Shown here piece after piece: positions 10,878 through 21,168 of a stretch of DNA of 64,000 nucleotides; the stretch's first letter is position 1, and each line of letters opens with the position of its first letter. Origin of the DNA: Tritrichomonas musculus. Taxonomy: Eukaryota; Parabasalia; Tritrichomonadida; Tritrichomonadidae. The position numbers and the translations under genes were made by a program. Location: the NCBI GenBank assembly GCA_039105265.1, contig JAPFFF010000004.1, positions 5,518,001-5,582,000 on the forward strand, given 5' to 3'. Under the pieces are notes generated by a model. It saw nothing but the letters and a program-made list of their open reading frames with translations. It was not told the origin of the DNA and ran no database searches.

Positions 10878-10928
10878 AATATGGAAAAAAAGCACTTTTA
10901 CATTTAACTTTTGCTATTATTAAAAAAT

Positions 10929-12233
10929 ATGAAAAACGGGATCATATGTACCTTTGAAGACTTTTCTAAACTTGATTCAGATATCCAGTGCAACTCCTTG
11001 GTCATTACAAGTAATCAAGAAAATGAAACAAAAATTTCAAATCTTCTGAAATTTCTGAATGATCAAGGAGGCAATTACCTTTTTACAACTAGATACCAAA
11101 GCGATGTTGAAACTTCTGAAATTATATCTCAAATAAAAGAAATTGCAATTTCCAATCAAGTGATAGAAGATTTATATTCAAAACGCCTGCTAAACTCATC
11201 CGGATTTGAAAATCATTTGGGCAACTTCGAAACAATTTCAATTAAATTGATATATCCATCGTCTTCATTCGATAACATATACAATCAAATAATCGATCTT
11301 AAATCGAAACTTTCTACGCGCACAACGATTATCTTTAAAGTTTTTATCAGCGGAACCAGCGAAATCGACGAGAAATTTTCTCATTATTCAAACGTAGATA
11401 TTATAGAGATTGATAAAACAGTTACTTCAATTAAAAATAATTCATTCAATAAATGTTCATCTCTGAAAAAGCTCACAATTCCTACTTCTATAAAATCAAT
11501 TGAAAATAAAGCTCTTGATGGATTAACGCCATCAACCCAAATCATAATTCCTCCACCTAACGATCTTAATATTCCAGACGTACTATATTATTTTGGCCTT
11601 CTTTATATGGAAGGAAAAGTAATTGAAAAAAATTACGAAAAAGCATTTGAATACTTGAACAAATCAAGAAAAATTGACAGCCCTGATTTACTATATTTTT
11701 TGGGCGTTCTTTATGAAAAAGGAGAAGAAGTTAAACAAGACTTAACCAAAGCAAAAGAATATTATGAAAAAGCAGCTAACCTTGGTAAATTAGATGCATT
11801 GTATAATCTTGGTCTTCTTTACATGGAAGGAAAAGGTGTTGAAAAAAATTGGGCAAAAGCAATTGAATACTTTGATAAATCTGGTAAAATTAACGATCCA
11901 GATTTACTATATCGCATAGGTACCCTTTACGCAAAAGGAGAAGAAGTAAAACAAAATTTCACAAAAGCAAAGGAATATTTTGAAAAGTCAGCAAACCTTG
12001 GAAATTCAAATGCATCATATAGTCTCGGTCTTCTTTATCTAGGTGGATACGGTGTTGATAAAAATTGCGCAAATGCAATTAAATACTTGGATAAATCTGG
12101 TAAACCTTATGATCAAGATATACTATTTTCTTTAGGTGTTGCTTATCTAAGAGGTGAAGGTGGTGAACAAAATACTAAGAAAGGAATTGAATACTTAAAA
12201 AAATCAAAGGTTTTTGAAAATTCAAATACTTAA
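10929..12233 (+). CDS. LRR_5-Sel1 repeat fusion protein
   Basis: A 434-residue protein from ATG 10929 (MKNGIICTFEDF); the frame is open a little upstream but without another usable ATG. Residues about 1-140 match the N-terminal module of the LRR protein at 445-2067 (for example FENHL...I-Y-P-S and IFKVFISG). About two LRR_5 repeats follow near 140-200 (CSSLKKLTIPTSIKSIENKA). Residues about 205-430 are six Sel1/TPR-like repeats of 36 residues (LYYFGLLYMEGK...NYEKAFEYLNKS). The Sel1 repeats alternate two sub-types (LYMEGKGVEKN and LYEKGEEVKQD), so the array grew by duplicating pairs. Sel1 arrays are protein-interaction scaffolds. No signal peptide or membrane segment is seen. The specific role is unknown. 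Confidence 0.85.
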   Translation: MKNGIICTFEDFSKLDSDIQCNSLVITSNQENETKISNLLKFLNDQGGNYLFTTRYQSDVETSEIISQIKEIAISNQVIEDLYSKRLLNSSGFENHLGNFETISIKLIYPSSSFDNIYNQIIDLKSKLSTRTTIIFKVFISGTSEIDEKFSHYSNVDIIEIDKTVTSIKNNSFNKCSSLKKLTIPTSIKSIENKALDGLTPSTQIIIPPPNDLNIPDVLYYFGLLYMEGKVIEKNYEKAFEYLNKSRKIDSPDLLYFLGVLYEKGEEVKQDLTKAKEYYEKAANLGKLDALYNLGLLYMEGKGVEKNWAKAIEYFDKSGKINDPDLLYRIGTLYAKGEEVKQNFTKAKEYFEKSANLGNSNASYSLGLLYLGGYGVDKNCANAIKYLDKSGKPYDQDILFSLGVAYLRGEGGEQNTKKGIEYLKKSKVFENSNT

Positions 12234-12554
12234 ATTGTGTTTTAAAACACAAATAAACATTTAAATTTTGATCATTTATTTATTTATTTATTAACGTAAA
12301 GTTGCACAAAAAAGAAAAGTCACCTCATTTAAAAAGTTCAACTTTTTAATAGAATTTTTTCATAAAAGCACGTTTGAAAGTGACTTATCGTTTTTAAAAT
12401 AGCTTTATTTTTTGTTTTATACTTTTTTTTCTGGAGAAAAATGTGATTTGATGAAAATCCTCAATTATTTGAGTATTATAATAATATAATTAATATTTCA
12501 CAAAAAAAAAAAGGGCATGAAATGATTTTTATTTCAATATACAAATCAATGTTA
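12234..12554. other. Non-coding spacer
   Basis: AT-rich with a short TTTA microsatellite near 12271-12291; nothing else recognised. Confidence 0.5.
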
Positions 12555-13740
12555 CTACAATTGTAATCCAAATCCTTCATAAAAAGCATTTGATATATTT
12601 AATTGACTAGATTTTTCATTTAAATTGCTATTTTTATTTTCATTAAAGACAATTTCAAGATTAAATAAAGCTTCTTTAAGATTTTCATTCGCAGAAGGTA
12701 TAAAATAACTAATTACTTTTTCTATATTTTGTTCCATAAATATTCCTTCATAATAAATAATTCCCAAAATATTTTGAGCAATAGGATCAGTATTATTTGC
12801 TGCTAAAGTTAAATAATACATTGCTTTATTAATATTTAATATTTAATTTTTTATTTTTTACAGAATAATAAAAGATGCCAAGATTTTTTTTGAGCATCAA
12901 ATGGTCAATTTGATAAATTTTTAATAGCTGATTGCAATAAATATCTTTCAGCTAATTCATAATTTTGCTTTTTATATTTATTATCAAAAAATAATTACAC
13001 CTAAATTATTTTGAGCCATTGGATCATTTTGATCTGCTGCAAGTTTAAAACATTCAATTGATTTATCTATATCAAACTTATTATCTAAATAAATTAAACC
13101 TTAATTATATTGTGCTTCTTTCAAATTTTGATATGTTACAAGAATGAAATAATTAATAGCTTTATTATTATTTTTTTGAATAAATCACTGCCAAAATTTT
13201 TTAGAAGGTACAAAGTTTAAATCAGACAAAATACGTAAATAATTAATACTAAATTGTATATCGTGTTGTATATATTTTCCTTTATAATAAATTAAACCAA
13301 GAATGAATAAAGCATAAAGAAGATTTTGATTAGCAGCAAGTGTAAAATACTGGATTGCTTTGTTGACATTCTTTCTTTGGAATTTATCTTGAAAATAAAT
13401 AAGTCCAAGATCATATTCTATGTCTCAACATGATATAGCTCAAGTTTTTTCAGATATTTAAAAAATAAGAAAGTATTAAATCAAATTTTTCTCTAAAATA
13501 AAACTTTTTATTAATTAATTTTATCATATCATATATATTTTGGTTTGCCATTGAAATGAATAAATTTAACGATATTCTTTTAATTTTTCTCCAATTTCTT
13601 GATTTCTAAGTCTGGAGATATTTTTGAAATAATCTTCATTATTTCATATGGTTGAGTTTTCTAAATATGTTGCCATCGTGAATTGTTATTTGTCATCAAG
13701 AACGATGAAAATATATCATTTTGAAATTATCATTCATCTT
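12555..13740 (-). pseudogene. Decayed Sel1-repeat gene
   Basis: On the minus strand Sel1 repeats can be followed from about 13400 down to 12555 but only by changing frame and passing several stops (for example near 13105 and 12990). The last 88 residues are intact: a Sel1 repeat (AQNILGIIYYEGIFMEQNIE) and the ending ISNAFYEGFGLQL. The kinase-Sel1 protein at 38922-42293 ends in almost the same way (ISHLFYEGFGIDL), so this is a broken member of that family. Kinase remains were not found. Confidence 0.75.
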
Positions 13741-13761
13741 AATCTTGTCAGCATTTATTTT

Positions 13762-15408
13762 TCATCCATTGTAGATATTTTGTTTTTCAACTTTTTTTAC
13801 TATTAAATAGCGTCTATCATTATGAGAGGGAGTTTTAGCACGTCTTTTATAAACAACCTGATCATTGTTTTTCAATAAGATATTCATTCGATTTTTATTA
13901 TCAATTTCTTTTCTCATTGTCACATAGTATTGCCTATCTTTATTTTTTTGTTGATCAATCCTGCTTTTTTTGCAATTTTTTTCTATCATTTGAAGTTTTG
14001 TTTGTTGACTTCCATGAATTTTCTTATCTTTTTCATCCTCGTTATCGAATGTCTGAGCTTGAATTTTTGTGTTGAGCACCAAAAGAGACTCTTTCTTATA
14101 ATAAGCAGGCGAACGAGTTGATTGAGACTTCCTCGTTGAAGTTGGCGATCTTCTTGAAAAAGCTCTTGTTTGTGGCATTGTTTTTGCTCTTTGGAAGGAA
14201 TCATTTTCTTGTAAAATTTTGATTCTTTCTTTCTTCACTCTCAAAATTAAATGATTTCGACAACTTTTCTTTTTATCCATGATTTTCTTACGCAGATCCG
14301 GGAAATTTGGATAGATTGACAAGTCTGCTTTTGTTGGTTTTTTGAGCATTTCTGGTTTGATTCTGGTTCTTTTTAAAGCCTCAACTGTTGCATATTCGGT
14401 AAAATACGGAATTGTGTCATATTTGTCAATGTCATAGATTGATATCAATGCATCATTCATATTGATTGCGTTGTTTTCATTTTCCTCTTCTTCTTCTTTT
14501 CGTCTTAGTTCTTCTTTTTCTCTTTGTTCTCTTGCTTTTCTTTCTTCTTCTTCTCTAATTTTGCGTTCTTCTTCCTCTTTTGCTTTTCGTTCGGCTTCTT
14601 CTTTTCTTTTTCTTTCTTCTTCTTCTTCTCTCAATTTCCTTTCTGCTTCTTCTTGTATCTTTTTTTCTTCGATGAGTTTTCTTTTTCTTTCAATTTTTTC
14701 TCTCATTTTTTTGTTTGCTTCTTGTTTTGTTTTCTTTTTCTCTTCTTCTTCTCTTAGTTTGGCTTCTGCTTCTTCTTTGGCTTCTCTTTCTAGTTCTTCT
14801 TTAGTTTTGACAACTACTTCTTTTGTCACTTTTTTGTCAGATCTTTTTTTATATTCTTTTCTTTCTCTTTCTTTTCGTTCTTTTTCTTTTCTTTCTGCTT
14901 CTTCTCGTGCTTTTCTCTCAATTTCTTCTCTGGCTTTTCTCTCTTTTTCTTCTTTTTCTCGTTGTTCTGCTTCTTCTCTGGCCTTTCTTTCTGCTTCTTC
15001 TTTTGCTTTTCTTTCGGCTTCTTCTTTTTCTCTCATTTTGGCTTCTTCTTGTGCTTCTTTTACGAGATTTTTTATTTCTTCTCGTTTCTTTCTAATTCTT
15101 TCTTCTTCTTTTATTCTTTTTTCTTCTTCTTCTTGCAATTTTTTTTCTGCTAATAATTTCATTTTTCTATTTACTCTTTCTCTCAGTCTTTTGTTGGCTT
15201 CTGAATGTGCTTTCTTTTCTGATTGTTCTTTGTCTCTTTCTTCATCGTCATTTTTAACATTTTGATTTTCATTTTCATTTTTTTCTGGCTCTTTTACTTG
15301 ACTTTCTTCGTTTATCACCTTTTTATCTAAATCTTCTTTTGTGTTTGGAGTTATTTCTTCATCTCCTCCCGGAAATGCATCTTTAGTAAGAGATAGGGAT
15401 TCATCCAT
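13762..15408 (-). CDS. Highly charged coiled-coil protein
   Basis: A 548-residue protein from ATG 15408. Residues about 20-310 are almost entirely Glu, Lys and Arg in long helical heptads with repeated E-E-A-E-R-K-A-R/K-E-E segments, predicting a long single helix or coiled coil. Residues about 330-400 are more complex (YDIDKYDTIPYFTEYATVEA) and may be a small folded or binding region. The C-terminus is basic, Ser/Arg-rich (SRRSPTSTRKSQSTRSPAYY). The composition resembles cytoskeleton-associated proteins such as those of trichomonad costa or axostyle, but that is only a guess. Open frames on the opposite strand (Ser/Phe-rich) are shadows of the repeat. Confidence 0.85.
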   Translation of the reverse strand: MDESLSLTKDAFPGGDEEITPNTKEDLDKKVINEESQVKEPEKNENENQNVKNDDEERDKEQSEKKAHSEANKRLRERVNRKMKLLAEKKLQEEEEKRIKEEERIRKKREEIKNLVKEAQEEAKMREKEEAERKAKEEAERKAREEAEQREKEEKERKAREEIERKAREEAERKEKERKERERKEYKKRSDKKVTKEVVVKTKEELEREAKEEAEAKLREEEEKKKTKQEANKKMREKIERKRKLIEEKKIQEEAERKLREEEEERKRKEEAERKAKEEEERKIREEEERKAREQREKEELRRKEEEEENENNAINMNDALISIYDIDKYDTIPYFTEYATVEALKRTRIKPEMLKKPTKADLSIYPNFPDLRKKIMDKKKSCRNHLILRVKKERIKILQENDSFQRAKTMPQTRAFSRRSPTSTRKSQSTRSPAYYKKESLLVLNTKIQAQTFDNEDEKDKKIHGSQQTKLQMIEKNCKKSRIDQQKNKDRQYYVTMRKEIDNKNRMNILLKNNDQVVYKRRAKTPSHNDRRYLIVKKVEKQNIYNG

Positions 15409-15676
15409 AATTCTATATTCTCAAAAAATAATACTTTCAATTTTGTTCTATGAAAAGTTTGAACTTTTTAAATGATGAATAAAATAAATTTTTTTATCTT
15501 CACTTTTTAAATTAGTTATAAATAAAATTAATTGAAATATAATAAAAATATATATTATTATTATTGCGCAAATTTTTAATGTTTAAAATGTTGAATCAGA
15601 AAACTCCATTTTATCTTCACATACAGGAGAATTTTTATCAACGGCAATGTTATTTTCACATTTTCATCTTTGGGAT

Positions 15677-16627
15677 TCAAAACAAAATGATCGCCAGTTG
15701 AAAATTGGATATATATACATCATTAAATACCAAAATAGTCAGTTCTGGATAATCGCTAATGACAGATAAAAGTGTTGTGATATCTTGAATCCTAAAATAT
15801 TTTCCTGAGCATTTATAATTATAATCATTATCAGTGCAATAGCAAATAATATCGTAGTCAAAGCGATATCTAATATCACCATGTGTATATAGGGCCTTTA
15901 AATCCATGAAATAATATTGTTCATTTGAAGATTTTGAAATGACAGTGATATAATTAGTATAACAAAAGCAATAAAGCTTGATTACACCATATGCATCACC
16001 ACTCATATAATATGCTATTATTTCGCCAGTGTAAATCGTGGTTTTTAAATTTCTTGAGCAGTCAAGTTTTGCTTGATATTAAAAATGAGTTAATATGTAA
16101 TCATTTGGAAAATTAGAGTTAACAGTGAACTCTTCGGGAAAAGTTATGTTTAAAAAGCCGGCAATATTTTTGAACTTATTATTTATTATTATTCCATCTT
16201 TTTCATATGTTAAGTTCAATGGTTTATATATTAATAAATCATCCTCTTCTTCTTGATAAATGTAACAGTTATGAATCTTAGTCCAATTAAGTGGAATAGT
16301 TAAATTGTCATCTTTACCTACAGACAAAACAGTGTCTTCAGGAAGATTATCATCTTTTTCAGAGTTTTCAAATGGAATAGAATGATGAGAATCATAAAGA
16401 AGTTTTCATTCATCGCTAAAGTGATAATATGTCTAATTCTTTGAGTAATGAATCTCTTTTGAATTAAAAAGTGTAGTTAGATATCGAGGAGCAGCTGAAT
16501 AGATTGATAATTTTTCTGGGATTTTAATTATATAATTCTTATCCATACTCATAATTGTTGGACTTGGTAAAAATTCAACTGATTCTAGTGAACTTGTGAA
16601 CTCAATTAATTGAGTATTATAATTCAA
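15677..16627 (-). pseudogene. Broken gene, family not recognised
   Basis: Three minus-strand segments (about 16627-16433, 16327-16079 and 16006-15677) follow each other with frame changes and stops in the short gaps, and together give about 290 residues. Features seen are many Tyr, Asn and Asp residues, N-glycosylation-type N-x-T/S sites, and paired Cys (CYCTDNDYNYKCSGKYF), which suggest an extracellular domain. There is no convincing signal peptide. The 5' end stops at 16627-16640, exactly where an unrelated plus-strand surface-protein tail begins. Confidence 0.5.
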
Positions 16628-16970
16628 ACCTGTATTTCATGAAACATCTGAATTTTCTGAGTCCTCTCTATTTTCTCCTTCAAAAATGCCAATGGAAGCT
16701 CCATTGCAGATTAAAGGCGGTGGTCTAGGAACGCCTGCCATTGCTAGCATTGCGGCTGGTGCTTTTGCAGCGGCTATCATTATTGCTTTGCCTGCTTTTT
16801 TGGTGGTTCGATGAAGGAAGAACAAAATTAACCTGGAAGAAGCCAATGAAACAGCAGATACTGCTTCTTCAATTAACACAGAAAATCCAATTTACAACAA
16901 GGCAGGAGATGACAATCCATTTAAAGAGGAATTTTTAAATTTTGATCGACAGGATAGCACTGCTTTGTAG
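16623..16970 (+). pseudogene. Orphan anchor and tail of a Pmp-like surface protein
   Basis: The frame opens after a TAA at 16620-16622 and has no start. It encodes two F-S-x-S-x-x hexads (FSESSLFSPSKMP), a Gly/Ala-rich linker (GGGLGTPAIASIAAGAF), a hydrophobic anchor (AAAIIIALPAFLVV) and an acidic tail containing NPIY (NPxY-type sorting motif) and DNPF, ending at TAG. One in-frame TGA (16812-16814) interrupts it right after the stop-transfer Arg; both sides remain in the same frame. The hexads match the stalk of the giant protein at 29796-35936, so this is the C-terminus of a lost relative. GC content is higher than its surroundings. Confidence 0.75.
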
Positions 16971-17425
16971 ACAGAATTTTTCAACAATAAAAAAATAATA
17001 TTCTTATTATTATTATTAATTAAATTTGTTTATGATCATTTTTTTATTTCAATGCACGACAAGATCCAAATATATGATTATATTTAAAAAAATGAATTAT
17101 TAAAAAAAATAAATATTTTTATAATATGAAAAAGTACTTATGAATAAATGTTCGTCAATGTCTTGTTTCATTTATGAATTTTATTTAAATTTGTTCATAA
17201 TCATGAAGATATTAAATAATTATATATTTTGTATAAGAATTAAACAATAATAGTATTTACTAAATTATGTGATTGATGAACATTAAAAATGTACAAACAA
17301 GAGTTTTGTTCATGTTCTTCATCATATGATACGATAAAAATTGAATCATGAATACATTAAATACGATAATTTTTGAAAAGTTTATATACGATTTTTTATT
17401 GAAAAAATATGAAATAAAAATGATT
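16971..17425. other. Non-coding spacer
   Basis: AT-rich, with no gene or repeat recognised. Confidence 0.5.
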
Positions 17426-17434
17426 TCATTATTT
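17426..17434 (+). promoter_or_regulatory. Inr-like initiator
   Basis: TCATTATTT lies 4 bases before the ATG of the IBD gene. Its first six bases match the TCAYWW core that IBD proteins themselves bind, so self-regulation is conceivable but not shown. Confidence 0.6.
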
Positions 17435-17438
17435 TTTT

Positions 17439-17939
17439 ATGCTAGCTTCAAATTCTAGTAATCAAAATTTTCCGGCTTATTTTGAAATCCTTGACGAAGA
17501 AGACAGAGAAAAATACAAGAAATTGAAGTATTATATTGCAAATTCAGGGAAAAAATATAAAAGATATCAGAGAGTTGAATCTTTAAAAGATGCACTTCAT
17601 TGGGCATATTGTTATTGTATTAAACATGATTCAAATGATTGGAAACGATGTCTTATTTGTGGGATATTCTGGACAGATCTTGATACAATAATTATTAATA
17701 ACCATCAATTACAAATCTTGATCGATAAATGTAAATCTTCAATAAATGATGCTATTTTAAGAATGGGATATAAAACGATTCCTTTCTCATCATGTGAAGA
17801 AACTAAATTAATGTATAATAATCCATTTTTAAGCGAAAAAAGTATTGAATGGAAAAATTGGACTGTTAGAAAGAAATTATTGTTTCCTCATATTTATTTT
17901 CAAAATAATTATAATCATCTTATTGAAAAATGTTATTAA
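17439..17939 (+). CDS. Initiator-binding (IBD) domain protein, IBP39-like
   Basis: A 166-residue protein from ATG 17439. Residues about 15-150 match the parabasalid initiator-binding domain, the winged-helix domain first described in Trichomonas vaginalis IBP39, which binds the Inr at transcription starts. Diagnostic stretches are DWKRCLICGIFW near 66-77, the helix INNHQLQILIDKCKSSIND near 85-104 (the likely recognition helix with K-C-K-S-S-I-N), a following GYKTIP, and W-x-x-W-T-V-R near 145. It is shorter than full IBP39, with no RNA polymerase II-binding C-domain. It is most likely a DNA-binding paralogue. The residue match is strong and restricted to this lineage, so it is the best taxonomic marker in the window. 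Confidence 0.85.
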   Translation: MLASNSSNQNFPAYFEILDEEDREKYKKLKYYIANSGKKYKRYQRVESLKDALHWAYCYCIKHDSNDWKRCLICGIFWTDLDTIIINNHQLQILIDKCKSSINDAILRMGYKTIPFSSCEETKLMYNNPFLSEKSIEWKNWTVRKKLLFPHIYFQNNYNHLIEKCY

Positions 17940-18642
17940 ATATTGACTAATATGAAATATTTTGCTTTTTAATGGCTGTTTAAAAAATATATTTCTTCCT
18001 CCATTACTCGAAATTGAACATTTCAATTTATCAAAATTGACCAATATTGTCAGAAATTTTGGAAAAATGAATTATTTATCATAGAATTATTTAGTGGTTC
18101 AAAAAATTAAAGAGGATATGCCATCTTTTATAAAGATATATTATAGAATTGAGAAACAAGTTTCTTAATTTCCTGAACATTATAAGTAATGAATGGTCAG
18201 AAATACGATATTTAATTATTTTCAATCCTCCAAAGTCATATGATTCTTATTTATTATTTAATTTATAATTGTGATACAATAATATATGTCCATTTATAAA
18301 AGATCTTTTTGATATCTGTCTGTGGGATTTCATATTTAATAGTAAGAGTATAAACTTATTTATATTTTAAATTTATATGATGAGGAAAAATGTTCAGTCC
18401 AATTTGAAATTAGATATCTGGTTTTAATCTGGTATGTCTCTTTTGGCTTTTTTTGTTTGAACGTCGATATTTATTTATAAATTTTAAGCTTTTTCTTATT
18501 TTTTATTTTGTTTCATTTTTAAGAAACGAATTGGAAAAATTGAATTTTGATTTCAATGAATGAATCAAAAAAATTTAAAAAAAATCATATTTATAATAAT
18601 TTAAATATATTATAATAATATAAATGACTCTAATTAACAAAA
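17940..18642. other. Spacer with a possible short coding relic
   Basis: Most is AT-rich non-coding. Around 18020-18180 on the plus strand a protein-like stretch (KLTNIVRNFGKMNYL, then KEDMPSFIKIYYRIEKQV) is interrupted by stops. It could be the decayed 3' part of the IBD gene or another relic. Confidence 0.3.
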
Positions 18643-21168
18643 TCACTGGTTAGACATGAATTGGTAAATCATTTGAATTGCAGGCAACAAAATTTCAGCT
18701 CCCTGAGATTCCTGCAAAATGACGATGAAACCAGGCTCATTATTCAATGTCTCCTTCATTTGACCAGGGAACAGCTGGATCAGTGCCACCATTGCCTCCA
18801 CGGAAGTCTTCAGCAATTTGTCGCCATGCTCATTCATTCCTCCAACAGATTCCAGTAAGTCAATCAAAGTGTCGGCGACCTTCGAAGTAATTCCTTGATT
18901 ATTTTGGGCCAATGTCAGCATCACTTTTTGAAGGCAACTTAAGAAAGAAGAGACGATATCGTCGATATCGAAATCATCCAACAATTCATCGTCATCTTCC
19001 TCTTCGGTAACAGCTATTATATTGCTGATATCGTTTTCACAAACAGAAACAAGTGGCTCCAAAACATTCGGCGCAACTTCAATGAAAACTTGAGGAGCTT
19101 TTGTTGCCAAGTCGCCAATTGCGCCAGCCACGAATCTCTTTGATTCAAGAGGAATCTCACTATTAGCAAGTGCCTTAGTTAAAGCTTCCAAAAACTTCAT
19201 TGCGAAAGGAGAAAGATCGAAACAATCAGAGAGAAAAGAAGCGCCCAAAGCTGCAGAAGGAATTGATTTTGCGCTTTCGTAATTTTCAAGTCCATGTAAA
19301 ATGAATTCAGCAACAACATTCAAATAAGGGAAAGATTGCCCTGCTGCTCGTGCCAGCGAAGACAAAGGTGAAAGAAGAGCAGCTGCTTCATCTGGATATT
19401 GATTGAATGTTGTTTCAAACAAACTCCAACTTAATTGAATTGATTCGTCATTGATTTCGCCAGTCAAGCGAACAAGAATCGCTTGAAGAAGAATGCAAAT
19501 TTGATTAATTATCCAGAAATCAGAATGATTTTCAATCGACTCCTTCATGATTTGTAAAATGGCACCCATCAACGGTTGAAGGAATTGATTGGGACACCTC
19601 AAAACTGCATCTTGAAGAGACGAAAATGCTGATTGTGAAAGAATGAATGAATCAGGCATGTTCGAACGAACAGCAGCCATAAGAAGAAGCGACAATGCTT
19701 TTCCTGTGTAAGGGAAGCCTGGAAATTGAATGAAATCGGCGGTTGCTGATGCTGCCGTTGAAGCAAGATTAACATCGACGTTGCCGATCATCAAATTCAT
19801 AACTAACGTTGAGAGATGGACAATTTTAAGGCCAATTTGTGGAATTAGGGCTGCAAAAGGGCATGAATCACCTTTTTTCAAAATGGAATTCAAAATCGCA
19901 TGGACACAGTAAACAGCGGTTTGTTTGACACGTGGTGAGCTATCGTTCAAACCGTTATAAATTAACGATAATGATTCAATTAAAATTGGGGAGCAATCAC
20001 AAAATTGAATAATGAAATTGAGACAATTGAGAGCTCCTTCTCTTAAGGCGAAATTTTCACCTCCTTCTGACATCGCAAATTCATGAACAAATTTGAGAAG
20101 AACCGGCATCGATTGTTCTGGAGAGGTTGCAACAATCGCTTGAATGGCTGTGGCCGCTGCAATGTGTGGTTCGTAATCTTCTTGGTTATCACATTGATCA
20201 AAGGGAATTTTAACCGATATCTTGAACAGAAGTGGAAGTAGAATATTGGCAATTTGATTAATGATATGGAGTTCAGCATTTTGAGTAGATTCGCATTCTG
20301 CTATTGATTTCCAAAAAACACAAATGTTTATGATCGTTTCTCTATCGCTTTCGTCTTGAGTTAGCTCAACAAACGATGATTCAGCAATCTGTTGAGCTAC
20401 TAACTCTAGCATCGGATAGAAATTGATTGCAAATTGGGTCCAGCAACGAAAGGCTTCTGCTTTCGTTTCTGGATTGGATGACATGGCAAATAATGCCGCA
20501 AAAAGAGACTTGACATTATCATCATCCGTCAAAATTTCGGCCATGTTGTCGATAATGGTACATAAAATTTTAAGACAGTATTGTTTCATTACACTGGTAA
20601 CGTTTTGATCTTGCGATGATAAATATCCAAAAAGAGCAGATAAAATTGTATTTAATTCGTCGTCATGTACAACTGATACTAAAAATAAATCAATTAAAAC
20701 CGTACTTATTGATTCGAAGGCTTGAACTGAGGTTGGCGAGGTAAATCCAGTAATTAAAGTTTTGGTGATTCCAAATTTATCTAAGGTAAGAACATCGATA
20801 CACGCGATACGAGAAAATAAATTTGCTGCTCCTATTCGAATGTTTATAATTTCATCGGAAAAACAGTTGGAAGATGATGAAAGTAATTGAGTTATAACTT
20901 CATCTGGAATATTTAAAGCTAAAAATGGATTTTGTTTTGGATCTTCAACAGAAGTTGGAAAAGGTTGGTAACTTAATATAATTGCGAGTTGTCTAATAGC
21001 TGAAGCAAGTTCGATGTTCGAATATATTTGTATCATTTGTAAGAGAAAACTTGCTAAATCAGATTTTCGAAAAGCTTCTATTATTCCCCATGATTGTTGA
21101 AATTCAGGCGTTTCTGGATTTCCAGTTAAGTTTTGAATATGTTGAATTGTTATTTGTAAATCCATTTG
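18643..21168 (-). CDS. Importin-beta family nuclear transport receptor (IPO4/Kap123-like)
   Basis: HEAT-repeat protein of 841 residues if started at ATG 21168. The frame is open 27 codons further to 21249, but the first codon there is TTG and no upstream ATG is seen. The ATG at 21168 is preferred because the importin N-terminal pattern begins right there (MDLQITIQHIQNLTGNPE, then AFRKSDLASFLLQMIQ and LASAIRQLAIIL). Tandem amphipathic helix pairs continue to the end. An acidic loop (EEEDDDELLDDFDIDD) near residues 715-730 is typical of the IPO4/IPO5/Kap123 group and is thought to contact cargo or Ran. Length is slightly below the usual 1050-1110 residues, mostly in the C-terminal part. It should carry cargo such as histones or ribosomal proteins into the nucleus with RanGTP. 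GC is higher than in the repeat genes around it. Confidence 0.8.
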   Translation of the reverse strand, partial: QMDLQITIQHIQNLTGNPETPEFQQSWGIIEAFRKSDLASFLLQMIQIYSNIELASAIRQLAIILSYQPFPTSVEDPKQNPFLALNIPDEVITQLLSSSSNCFSDEIINIRIGAANLFSRIACIDVLTLDKFGITKTLITGFTSPTSVQAFESISTVLIDLFLVSVVHDDELNTILSALFGYLSSQDQNVTSVMKQYCLKILCTIIDNMAEILTDDDNVKSLFAALFAMSSNPETKAEAFRCWTQFAINFYPMLELVAQQIAESSFVELTQDESDRETIINICVFWKSIAECESTQNAELHIINQIANILLPLLFKISVKIPFDQCDNQEDYEPHIAAATAIQAIVATSPEQSMPVLLKFVHEFAMSEGGENFALREGALNCLNFIIQFCDCSPILIESLSLIYNGLNDSSPRVKQTAVYCVHAILNSILKKGDSCPFAALIPQIGLKIVHLSTLVMNLMIGNVDVNLASTAASATADFIQFPGFPYTGKALSLLLMAAVRSNMPDSFILSQSAFSSLQDAVLRCPNQFLQPLMGAILQIMKESIENHSDFWIINQICILLQAILVRLTGEINDESIQLSWSLFETTFNQYPDEAAALLSPLSSLARAAGQSFPYLNVVAEFILHGLENYESAKSIPSAALGASFLSDCFDLSPFAMKFLEALTKALANSEIPLESKRFVAGAIGDLATKAPQVFIEVAPNVLEPLVSVCENDISNIIAVTEEEDDDELLDDFDIDDIVSSFLSCLQKVMLTLAQNNQGITSKVADTLIDLLESVGGMNEHGDKLLKTSVEAMVALIQLFPGQMKETLNNEPGFIVILQESQGAEILLPAIQMIYQFMSNQ

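Noticed and set aside
14462-15265. 267-residue Ser/Phe/Leu-rich plus-strand frame
   Set aside because: It is the complement of the Glu/Lys-rich coiled-coil gene; the opposite frame of GAR/AAR repeats has no stops.
16637-16879. 80-residue Ala-rich minus-strand frame
   Set aside because: It is the complement of the anchor-and-tail fragment, whose plus-strand reading has hexads, a membrane segment and NPIY.
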